Assembly: GCA_963676725.1 (NCBI GenBank)
Contig: OY781463.1
Span: forward strand, 1,860,001 to 1,924,000
Source of the DNA: G963662905 sp963676725
GTDB lineage: Bacteria > Bacteroidota > Bacteroidia > Bacteroidales > WRLA01
Reading direction: 5' to 3'
DNA: 64,000 bases
Shown: positions 28,272 to 36,438 of the stretch, piece by piece
Layout of the letters: each line of letters begins with the position of its first letter
Position numbering within the stretch: the stretch's first letter is position 1
Position numbers and translations under genes: made by a program
Notes under the pieces: model-generated
What the model was told of the DNA's origin: nothing
Seen by the model: the letters and a program-made list of their open reading frames with translations, nothing else
The model's database searches: none

Positions 28272-28607
28272 TTAAAAAATACGATAAACAGGAGGTGCCC
28301 GCGGATTGAAAGGGAATAGTACAAAAGTATCGTCGATTCTATAATTCGGAAGTGGCAAGTAACTTAAAGCAGGCTTTGGCTTGTTGATGGTCGTTAATGC
28401 CTTGGTTTTAATTTCATCCAGAGCTTTATATGCACAAATGGGGCATTGATGATGATCTTGAGTAAAGCCTAATTGGTTCGACCAAAGAATGGAAGAATGC
28501 TCATGATGAATATACAAAAAGTGTGTTGCTTTTATCAGCATTGGGATGATAAAAACAATCACCAGGACAAGAAGCCTGTATTGTATATGTTTTTTGCTGT
28601 TCTTCAA
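28272..28607 (-). CDS. Small membrane protein with HHxCPIC motif
   Basis: 111 residues: one N-terminal membrane segment (about 12-32) then an extracytoplasmic part with HHEH, HHQCPICAY and a Pro-rich C-terminus ending near RAPPVYRIF. Small proteins with an H-x-CPxC box and a C-terminal R-x-PP, like DUF2946-type proteins, often precede TonB receptors or metal genes in Bacteroidota; this resemblance is from memory and not tested. First gene of the receptor operon, with a -7 element about 17 nt upstream. Possible role in handling a transition metal. Confidence 0.6.
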   Translation of the reverse strand: MKNSKKHIQYRLLVLVIVFIIPMLIKATHFLYIHHEHSSILWSNQLGFTQDHHQCPICAYKALDEIKTKALTTINKPKPALSYLPLPNYRIDDTFVLFPFNPRAPPVYRIF

Positions 28608-28624
28608 TTTATTCTTGAATCAGG

Positions 28625-28632
28625 CAAAAGTA
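28625..28632 (-). promoter_or_regulatory. Predicted -7 element of the TonB-receptor operon
   Basis: TACTTTTG on the minus strand, 17 nt upstream of the first ATG. Confidence 0.45.
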
Positions 28633-28870
28633 GTCTTTTTTCCCCGAGCCGAAATCATAGAAATCTGGGTGTCGCATTTTTCTTCAAACCATTGCTGATT
28701 GTCCGGAATGCTCCCCTCAAAAGTAAATAACAGGCTTTTACATTGACAAATAAGCGCTTAATTGTTTCTGACGATAATGTTTCCCAAAGCTCCCAGGATT
28801 TTCAAATATTAATTTTCGTTACAAGAATTAACAACAATTGTTGAGAACTATAATGATTTATGTTTTTTAC

Positions 28871-28878
28871 TATCTTTG
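28871..28878 (+). promoter_or_regulatory. Predicted -7 element of the AAA+ gene
   Basis: TATCTTTG, 47 nt upstream of the ATG at 28926, in the divergent spacer. Confidence 0.45.
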
Positions 28879-28925
28879 TGTTGATATCGATAATATGCAA
28901 TTTCCTAAGGTAAAACTGTAATAAA

Positions 28926-31900
28926 ATGGCGGAAACGCAACTAAAATCACAAAAACAGTATTGGCAGGTATTTGGCGATGCCAAACTTTTGCTCAATGAA
29001 ATTAAACGTCTTTGGAAAGAAGGTTATTTTGTTCGGGATTTGGCCTATGATTATGAAGATGAGAATTTTAGCCTGATCATGGAAGTCCCTGCAAATGGCG
29101 CAAGCCCGAAGCAATTCCTTCATATGTGTACCTATGCTGAAGACTTACATGAATATGCCGACCGCGAGGGGGAATTTATCCTGAATATTATCCACAGCGA
29201 CTTCGAATATATAGTAATATCACAGGAAACAAGACAAAAACCCAAGCAAATTATTGAAGCTGTAGAGGAAATTGATCTAGACTTTATTCAGGATTTTGCC
29301 AAAAAGAATTTTTTTGCACAGGATTTGGCTATTCAGGTTTTATTGAATGTTGTTCTTTTTACAGAACATAAAAAGACTGATTTTAAAATAGATATGGATG
29401 TTAGCATGAATCCTGTTCAACTTAATAATCGTTTGGAAAGGGAACAACTGGCTTTGCATTCAGCCATTTTTGATGAGGATGATTGGTTTTTTACTTTTAT
29501 GCCTTTAAAAGATTTTAGCAGGCAACAAATCATTATTGAAGCCGGTAATATGCATGCTGAAATAAAAACAATGCGCGACAATGGCATGGAATTATTGTCA
29601 ACTCGTGCTTCAGATGATGGCTGGGTTTTTATTTTTGTTGACTATTGTTCAAAGAAAAAAACATCTTTAAAGCATTCTTTTACAGATAAATGGAGATCAT
29701 TGAAGTTTTTCCCATCGAAAAAAAAGAAAGACATCACTCCTGCCCCTTCTGTCGAAACAATTCCCGAAACGAAACAGCAGATGCCTTCATCTCCTCAGGA
29801 TGACAGGCCAAAATTTAGCATCAGGCATTTAAAAACCTATATCGATGATGAAGTGCTTGCTGATGATGTACGAAAATACAGAACAGTGTTTTGCACGAAT
29901 GAAATAAAAGATGTTTTTGTGGAGCTCAGCATTATGAATAAGATGCATGGGGAAGAAAATTGGGAAGCCTCCATCCTCTTTGAGCTTTTTGATGTTACAG
30001 ACGACAATAAAAGCAGTATTGCCCGCATCAGACATTCCGAAAATGTGAGCCATGAGCATATGGTACATTATTTTAGGGTGCATGTTGGAAGGGAACGCCA
30101 AGGGACTTATTTGCCTCAAGGGAACTACAGATGGGAAGCTTCAATTGAAGGAAATGATGCAGAAGAAATAGATTTTTATGTAATTGAACCTCATTCGAAT
30201 CAGACCGATTGGTTTACTTTTGATAGTATCCGCCTGTTTGAAGACAAAACTGATATGGGCAATGGTACTCAGAGAGTGTATTACCGAAAATTCCATGCTG
30301 AAAAAACCAGAGCCATTGGGATCGAAATTTTAGGTTATTCGCTTGCTTTGAAAAAATGGCAAATGGAAATGTTCGCCCATTTCCGCGATAGCGAAGGAAA
30401 CCTGAAAGAAACAGGCTTAATGGATATTGAAGTGGATCCTTTTGCTGTTGATGACCATATGTTTGGAGTGCAGTGCTGCGCCGGTAAGGATGAACCCGGA
30501 TTTTGGAAAAAAGGCTTTTATTCGATCGACCTTGTTTTTATGGGAAAGAAAATGGCCAGCCTGGTTTTTGAAGTCGCAGATGAATTTGAAGAAGGTGGTT
30601 TCGATCTGGAGAGGGTCATTATTAAAAAGAATGAAAAACTCGATATTGCCGAACAAATAAAAGCAGCCCAAGGTGAGGATAATCTTTTGGCCGAATCGAT
30701 TGGCGCTTTAGATAAACTCGTTGGACTAAATGCTTTAAAAAAGGCGATGCATGCCCATATCGATTATGTGAACTTTATCTCGAAACGTGGTGAAAAAGGA
30801 CTCGCAAGTAGTTCATTTCCTTTGCATATGATTTTTACAGGCAGCCCGGGAACGGGAAAAACAACTGTCGCAATGATGCTTGGAAAGATTTATAAAGCAA
30901 TGGGCATCCTCAGTAAAGGCCATATGGTTGTAGAAGAACGCAGCACCCTAATTGGGAAATATTACGGAAGCTGCGAAATCAATACCAAAGCAGCCATCGA
31001 AAAGGCTGAAGGAGGCATTTTATTTATTGATGAAGCCTATAACCTATTTAGAAAAGATGATCCGAAAGATCCGGGAAAGGATATTCTGGATACTTTATTA
31101 ACCCGTTTATCTTCTGATGATCAGGATATTATTGTTGTACTGGCCGGTTATACACAGGAAATGCTCGAATTGCTCGATTATAATCCGGGCATTCGAAGCC
31201 GCTTCCCAAATCATTTCCATTTTAATGATTTTAGTGCCGATGAGTTGTTGGAGATTGCGCATCAGCAAGCGAAAGAAAAATCATTGATTTTCGATGAAGA
31301 AGTGGATGCGAACCTCAAATTATTGTTTGAAGAAAGCCGTAAAAATGCCGATAAATCCTTTGGAAACGGTCGCTTTGTGCAAAATATTATTTCCCGCATT
31401 ATGATTCATATGGGAACACGTCTGGCCAAACACGAAAATTATGATGAGCTGAGTGAAAAAGCCCTCTCGGAGGTTCTTTCGGAAGATATTCCTTATTTTG
31501 AGGAGATTAAAAAGCTCTCCACAGCTCATCTGATTGATGAAGATATGTATGCAGACCAACTCGGTAAAATTAACCAACTTATTGGCCTTGTTACGGTTAA
31601 AAATGAAATTAGTGATTTTGCCCGTCTAATTAGGTATTATTCCGAAACTGGTAGGAATATTAAAACTCAAATTAATTGGATTAGTTTATTCCTTGGCAGA
31701 TCGGGTCTTGGAATCACAACTATGGCGAATTATTTTGCCGGTTTGCTCAAATCCCTACGAATTATTAAACGCAAACATGTTACGGAGCTGCATCAAGAGA
31801 TTGATGACTTTGACTTTTTGCTTTCCAATATCCCTGTTTTTACGCGCATTCTCGAAGAAGCTTCCGGCGGCGTGCTGTTGATCGATTTCGGAAAACAAAT

Positions 31901-32378
31901 TGGTGATCAAGACCTTATAAACCGTATGTTGACCCGTATTTTTGATCTGACAAAATATGGGGGAAACCGTGTTTATGTAATCATCTATGGCGAAGCACAA
32001 CATCCTGAAAGTGAAGTAGATCGAATTACAGATCCCGGAATAGAATTTGACTTGAACTTATTCTTTGGCGATTATTCCCTTGAAGAGCTTTGGCAGATTT
32101 TTAGCTTGAAAATCAATGAGCATAACCTAAGCCTCGATCAAAATGCCCGGGAAATTGTCTGGGAGCATATCAATCGCCTGATCAATGATAATTATCTGCT
32201 TAGCCCGAGGATTATGAAAAAACTCGCCGATATGATTGCTCGCGAACAGCATTTGCGCATGGCACATACAAATGCAGAGCTAAGACGAGGAGAACTTTTA
32301 AAAACCGTTACAGCCGATGATGTAGCAGGGCTTATCCCCTTGCGGAATATTTTACCCGACAGTCGGAATTTTAGGTAA
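28926..32378 (+). CDS. Large tandem AAA+ ATPase of CbxX/CbbX type, second module degenerate
   Basis: 1150 residues, soluble. Residues 1-245 hold three loosely repeated units like those of DUF7477-type proteins (IKRLWKEGYFVRDLAYDYED; AEIKTMRDNGMELLSTRASDDGW). About 295-600 is two beta-rich domains of unknown type. The first AAA+ module has Walker A GSPGTGKTT (K645), Walker B ILFIDEA (D702, E703), and arginine-finger-like GIRSRF. The second module has LGRSGLGITT with I930 where Lys is expected, and LLIDFGK (F988 for Glu), so it is probably inactive. The CbbX-like fold suggests remodelling of a protein partner, or a stress or defence role. Stand-alone gene; target unknown. Confidence 0.8.
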   Translation: MAETQLKSQKQYWQVFGDAKLLLNEIKRLWKEGYFVRDLAYDYEDENFSLIMEVPANGASPKQFLHMCTYAEDLHEYADREGEFILNIIHSDFEYIVISQETRQKPKQIIEAVEEIDLDFIQDFAKKNFFAQDLAIQVLLNVVLFTEHKKTDFKIDMDVSMNPVQLNNRLEREQLALHSAIFDEDDWFFTFMPLKDFSRQQIIIEAGNMHAEIKTMRDNGMELLSTRASDDGWVFIFVDYCSKKKTSLKHSFTDKWRSLKFFPSKKKKDITPAPSVETIPETKQQMPSSPQDDRPKFSIRHLKTYIDDEVLADDVRKYRTVFCTNEIKDVFVELSIMNKMHGEENWEASILFELFDVTDDNKSSIARIRHSENVSHEHMVHYFRVHVGRERQGTYLPQGNYRWEASIEGNDAEEIDFYVIEPHSNQTDWFTFDSIRLFEDKTDMGNGTQRVYYRKFHAEKTRAIGIEILGYSLALKKWQMEMFAHFRDSEGNLKETGLMDIEVDPFAVDDHMFGVQCCAGKDEPGFWKKGFYSIDLVFMGKKMASLVFEVADEFEEGGFDLERVIIKKNEKLDIAEQIKAAQGEDNLLAESIGALDKLVGLNALKKAMHAHIDYVNFISKRGEKGLASSSFPLHMIFTGSPGTGKTTVAMMLGKIYKAMGILSKGHMVVEERSTLIGKYYGSCEINTKAAIEKAEGGILFIDEAYNLFRKDDPKDPGKDILDTLLTRLSSDDQDIIVVLAGYTQEMLELLDYNPGIRSRFPNHFHFNDFSADELLEIAHQQAKEKSLIFDEEVDANLKLLFEESRKNADKSFGNGRFVQNIISRIMIHMGTRLAKHENYDELSEKALSEVLSEDIPYFEEIKKLSTAHLIDEDMYADQLGKINQLIGLVTVKNEISDFARLIRYYSETGRNIKTQINWISLFLGRSGLGITTMANYFAGLLKSLRIIKRKHVTELHQEIDDFDFLLSNIPVFTRILEEASGGVLLIDFGKQIGDQDLINRMLTRIFDLTKYGGNRVYVIIYGEAQHPESEVDRITDPGIEFDLNLFFGDYSLEELWQIFSLKINEHNLSLDQNAREIVWEHINRLINDNYLLSPRIMKKLADMIAREQHLRMAHTNAELRRGELLKTVTADDVAGLIPLRNILPDSRNFR

Positions 32379-32512
32379 TTTTATAGGAACGACAATTTGT
32401 TTTAGCCTAATCCCGGAGGGATTGAATGTTTATAAAATAATTGCTAGCGTATTATACACGACCTCAGAGAGGCCGAATGTTCGTATCTGTCTTGTTTATA
32501 GCCTTATATGTT
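32374..32512 (+). repeat. Dispersed repeat of about 140 nt, copy 1
   Basis: Starts on the stop codon of the AAA+ gene. Contains two palindrome-plus-tail modules: AATCCCGGAGGGATT followed by GAATGTTTATA, and CGACCTCAGAGAGGCCG followed by AATGTTCGTA. The reverse complement of 60783-60924 aligns along the whole length. Confidence 0.7.
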
Positions 32513-32514
32513 TT

Positions 32515-32545
32515 GGTTGGCACGAGTTCCAAATCTGCGCCAACC
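32515..32545. repeat. Hairpin GGTTGGC/GCCAACC
   Basis: A 7-bp perfect stem around a 17-nt partly self-complementary loop (ACGAGTTCCAAATCTGC), directly after the dispersed repeat. It resembles REP-like palindromes; no transposase is nearby. Confidence 0.45.
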
Positions 32546-33106
32546 TTATGACGAAAGGTGATTTGTTTCGGACTATTATTAAAGTCGGAAGGCATACCAA
32601 TGCATAAATCTTATTCCGTTCTTGGGAAACAATCCTAAATATTTTCGCTTCTACTTGCACCCCCAATAAATACACTCCCATTTTTGGCGCGGTTCGATTG
32701 AGTCACCGGAAAAATTTTTCGATTTTATTTGCCACTAAATAAAATGTCATTTTCCATCAAAAATTACGCATAGTTTTCTACAACTCATTATATACTACAC
32801 ATTCAACACTTATTTAGATATATTATAAATAATTGTATTACTGTAATTTATATAAATTATTGAGCTATTTCGCTATTGATTATTATCATTTCAAATTAAA
32901 TACTAACTTTACTCACTATTTTTAGTTTTCATGCTTTTGATGTTCCTCGTGGGTGATTTTGGCAATAAAGGAATGAACATCAAAGTGCTTAGGGCAATCA
33001 ATACGAATGCCAGTTTTCAGGGGGGATATATCGATATTAAGAGCAATCTTGAACTATATTTTTTGCACTTTCTTCATACATACACCAAAAACAAAACAAA
33101 GCATTT
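32546..33106. other. AT-rich intergenic region upstream of the symporter operon
   Basis: About 560 nt with no gene recognised; the segment 32760-32930 is strongly AT-rich. A frame from 32931 lacks any family resemblance. An exact TAnnTTTG was not found just before the next gene. Confidence 0.5.
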
Positions 33107-33865
33107 ATGGAAACAGAAAAGAATGAGTACCACATTAGCTTTTTCAGGCCCGGGAGCCCGAGGGCTAAAGCAAACAGAAACCTGACTTTATTTCTGGTTA
33201 TTATTTGGGCCTTGGCCGTATTTGGATTTCAACTGGCCTTAAAATTCCTTGAAAAACCCGTTCCCGAGCCAACTTTATTGAGCTTCGAAGAGGTTTGGGG
33301 CAATGTGCAGGACAATACCGCCACAACGGCTCAAATGCAACAATTTGCTCAAGCCAACCTGAATGTACTGAGTAAGGTATTTATTGCTCCTAAGCATCGT
33401 GAAGTCCTTGGCAACGCTTTAAGTTGTGCTTATGCCCAACTTGTCGATGCGGAAAACAATCCCACAGTTTATAAGGAAATGGATCAATTTCAGGAGATGT
33501 GTTCCATTATCACAGATATAAAAGATCCCAAATACGTCAAAGAACGGGATCGCTTGGGAAGAGAGATCTGTACAATTCTTGCAATTCCTGCGGGTGATCT
33601 TCGCGTCAGCATTGCACCGCTGGAAATCAAAACAGAATGGATGAATGAACTCAGCCCACAAACACGAGCACAACTTCCTCTAGTAATGGAAACTTACTTA
33701 ATTCATAATCAGTCTGTTTTAACTGACACCATCGTACTAGGTTTCCCTTTTCATTATTTTTATACATCAGTGCTTTTATTGATTTTGTTTGTTGGCCTAT
33801 GCCTGATGTACTGCCTACGAACCGATGCAATCCATAAAAAGCTTGGTATTGATGCCAATATGTAA
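33107..33865 (+). CDS. DUF4212-like symporter small subunit with a large insertion
   Basis: 252 residues. The ends look like the usual 85-residue DUF4212 protein: an N-terminal segment NRNLTLFLVIIWALAVFGF leading into a membrane helix, and a C-terminal GFPFHYFYTSVLLLILFVGL helix followed by DAIHKKLGI. Between the two helices lie about 150 extra soluble residues (about 60-205), absent from ordinary DUF4212. DUF4212 proteins are encoded directly upstream of VC_2705-type sodium:solute symporters, exactly as here (112 nt spacing), which supports the call. The insertion would be extracytoplasmic by topology. Function of the insertion unknown. Confidence 0.65.
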   Translation: METEKNEYHISFFRPGSPRAKANRNLTLFLVIIWALAVFGFQLALKFLEKPVPEPTLLSFEEVWGNVQDNTATTAQMQQFAQANLNVLSKVFIAPKHREVLGNALSCAYAQLVDAENNPTVYKEMDQFQEMCSIITDIKDPKYVKERDRLGREICTILAIPAGDLRVSIAPLEIKTEWMNELSPQTRAQLPLVMETYLIHNQSVLTDTIVLGFPFHYFYTSVLLLILFVGLCLMYCLRTDAIHKKLGIDANM

Positions 33866-33977
33866 GGTCGGTTTCATAATTAATCAATTCATCGTTTTGG
33901 AAATGCTTTACCCATCTCTTTAAGCTGCGTTCCTGAATTTAAAATTTCCAAAATGCCCATCTGTAAAAACAAAAAAA

Positions 33978-35648
33978 ATGAAAAAACTTATACTATTCTC
34001 TTTGCTTTTTTTATCGGCCCACAGCCTTATCGCTGCAACAGCTTCCACTCAATTAGAAGGGAGTTTTAAGGTTGGCCCGGCCATTATCTTGATCTCTATT
34101 TTAATCTTGTTTGTGCTTGTTGGCGTTATTTTTCGGGCGAAAGACACCAACGACTATTATGCTGCAGGTCGTGGTATTTCACGTGTCGGTTCGGGTATGG
34201 CCATTGCATCCAACTGGATGAGCGCTGCATCATTCTTAGGAATGGCCGCCCTAATGTATGGTGTTGGTTATCATGGTCTTGCCTTTGTTGTTGGCTGGAC
34301 TGGAGGCTATGTTCTCTTATTAATCCTGATGGCGGGTCAAATTCGTAAATACGGAAAATATACTGCCGCTGATTTCATCGGTGACCGTTATTATTCCAGG
34401 AGCCTACGGGCAACTGCTGCAATTATTGCCATCCTTATTTCCATTGCTTATTGTGTTGGGCAATTTGCCGGTATTGGCCTGATGTTTAAATGGGTGCTTG
34501 GCCTCGATTATTTTTGGGCTGTTCTCATTGGCAGTGGCGTTGTTCTGGCCTACACATTGATTTCCGGTATGCTGGGCGTTACGAAAAATATGCAGATACA
34601 GTATATCATCATTATTGCATCATTTCTGCTGCCATTGTATATTTTACTTTATAAATTCGATTATTTCTGGGTAATTCCTCAAATTGGCTATGGAAGTATT
34701 GTAACTGATATTGTGCAAGGAGTGCCATTATCGGAATCAAATGATTTGATAAACTCAATGGGGCATGCATATGCAATTGTGCCTTCACCGGAATTTGCCC
34801 TGCCCTGGGATAATGCCACAGGAAAATCCTTCTTTCAATGGATGGCTGTGGTGTTCTCTTTGATGATTGGTACCGCGGGCTTACCTCATGTTATTCAACG
34901 ATTTTATGTTGTTCCTAAAGCCCAGGATGCCAGATGGTCTGTGGTTTGGGGCTTGTTCTTTATTTGTATCCTGTATTGGAGCGCCCCGGTGTATTCTGCT
35001 CTGGGAAAGATTTTGTCAGCTCATCCTGAAATTGGACGGTTGAATAAAGATGCTATTGTTGTCTATACGGCTCAGCTTGGAAATATTCACCCACTTATTG
35101 TTGGCTTCTTGGCTGCCGGTGGTGTTTCTGCCGCTTTTTCAACCGTTTCAGGACTTTTGGTTGCCGGTGCCTCTGCTTTTTCCAATGACCTGTATGTCAG
35201 GGTCTGGAATCCTGACTCTTCTCCAAAAATGCAGTTATTGATGGCAAGGGCCGGAACAATTGTTATGGCCATTATTGTTGCCATTCTGGCGATTCAGCAA
35301 TGGGCATTAATCGGTCAGTTGGTTGCAGTTGCTTTTTCCCTAGCGGGATGTACCATCTTTCCTCTGTTCCTTCTTGGAATATGGTGGAGCGGATCGAATC
35401 GTGCCGGGGCTTTTTCCGGTGTTCTCACAGGGCTCTTTATTGCCATTGTGTCCATCGCATATTTTATTGCCGGAAAAGAAGGTCTTCAATTGCCTTATGC
35501 CGATTTTATGTCCTACTGGCTTGGCCCCTGGTATTTTGCATGGATAGGAGCTCCATTGGCAATTCTCGTCAATATTGTTGTGTCTTCCGTAACCAAGCCT
35601 ACACCTCTTGAAATTCGTAAATTCCTTGTGGAAAAGGTTCACTCTTAA
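33978..35648 (+). CDS. Sodium:solute symporter, VC_2705/ActP-like
   Basis: 556 residues, SSS family. A cleavable-signal-like first helix (MKKLILFSLLFLSAHSLIAA) precedes about 13 membrane segments. Family blocks: DYYAAGRGISRVGSGMAIASNWMSAASFLGMAAL, YTAADFIGDRYYSRSLR, ISGMLGVTKNMQIQY, GTAGLPHVIQRFYVVP, AAGGVSAAFSTVSGLLVAGASAFSNDLY. This subfamily takes up acetate, propionate or other small monocarboxylates with Na+. Paired with the DUF4212-like gene upstream and followed at 12 nt by a TPR gene and then a porin, so the operon likely covers outer- and inner-membrane uptake of one solute. Confidence 0.88.
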   Translation: MKKLILFSLLFLSAHSLIAATASTQLEGSFKVGPAIILISILILFVLVGVIFRAKDTNDYYAAGRGISRVGSGMAIASNWMSAASFLGMAALMYGVGYHGLAFVVGWTGGYVLLLILMAGQIRKYGKYTAADFIGDRYYSRSLRATAAIIAILISIAYCVGQFAGIGLMFKWVLGLDYFWAVLIGSGVVLAYTLISGMLGVTKNMQIQYIIIIASFLLPLYILLYKFDYFWVIPQIGYGSIVTDIVQGVPLSESNDLINSMGHAYAIVPSPEFALPWDNATGKSFFQWMAVVFSLMIGTAGLPHVIQRFYVVPKAQDARWSVVWGLFFICILYWSAPVYSALGKILSAHPEIGRLNKDAIVVYTAQLGNIHPLIVGFLAAGGVSAAFSTVSGLLVAGASAFSNDLYVRVWNPDSSPKMQLLMARAGTIVMAIIVAILAIQQWALIGQLVAVAFSLAGCTIFPLFLLGIWWSGSNRAGAFSGVLTGLFIAIVSIAYFIAGKEGLQLPYADFMSYWLGPWYFAWIGAPLAILVNIVVSSVTKPTPLEIRKFLVEKVHS

Positions 35649-35660
35649 TCAGTAATTATT

Positions 35661-36437
35661 GTGTATAAAAAACACCTTTATCTTATAGGCGTTCTGTTGA
35701 TAATCAGCACAATTACAATTGTTTCGACCTATATTTATTATGCTTCGGAGCAATCATCAGCTGATCCAAGGGTAATTCCTGCAAGGGAATATTATGAAGC
35801 ATATAACGAATATGCACAAGCAAATAAGCTGAGTACTGTTCTGGAACTACTGGATAGTGCTGAAGCAATCTATCAATCCGTTCCTCATTATAAAGAGTCT
35901 TTTGAAATCGCTGTCCTGGACAATAACAGGGCAGCTGTTTTTTTAACGTTGGCCCTTTTTCGAGACAGCATCGAGATGCAGCATATTCCCCCGAATTATA
36001 AGGACTTGTCCTTCGATTCATTGCTGAATATTTCTGAAGTATATGCCGTGAAAGCCATGCATATCTATCAGAAATGGGCAGAACAATACGCCACTCTTCA
36101 GGAAGACAGCATTGAAATACTGCTCCTTGCACATTTTGATGAAGGATTGGAAAAATTTAGTCCTCAGCAAAAGGAGGCATTTAGAGCGACAAGAATCAAA
36201 GAAATTCTTACAGCTCAGGTCGAGATTGATCGGCGCATTTCTGTTGCATTAACGAATCTTGCTGTGATTTACCGCCATCGGGAGCAATACGAAAAAGCCG
36301 CCGAATACAACCTTCAGGCTCTTGAGCTCTGGAGTGAAAATATTCAGGCGGAAAATAATCTCAATGTGCTTTTAAATCGTCCACAGCGACAAAGAAATTT
36401 TATTGAAAAAATCTTACCACCGAATAAAAATAAATAG
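35661..36437 (+). CDS. Membrane-anchored TPR protein
   Basis: 258 residues starting at GTG, 12 nt after the symporter stop. One N-terminal membrane segment (about 6-27), then a helical periplasmic part; a TPR unit is clear near the C-terminus (ALTNLAVIYRHREQYEKAAEYNLQALELW, about 197-225). No enzymatic motif. Its position between an inner-membrane symporter and an outer-membrane barrel suggests a scaffold linking them, which is inference. An ATG start further in would lose the anchor. Confidence 0.65.
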   Translation: MYKKHLYLIGVLLIISTITIVSTYIYYASEQSSADPRVIPAREYYEAYNEYAQANKLSTVLELLDSAEAIYQSVPHYKESFEIAVLDNNRAAVFLTLALFRDSIEMQHIPPNYKDLSFDSLLNISEVYAVKAMHIYQKWAEQYATLQEDSIEILLLAHFDEGLEKFSPQQKEAFRATRIKEILTAQVEIDRRISVALTNLAVIYRHREQYEKAAEYNLQALELWSENIQAENNLNVLLNRPQRQRNFIEKILPPNKNK

Positions 36438-36438
36438 A

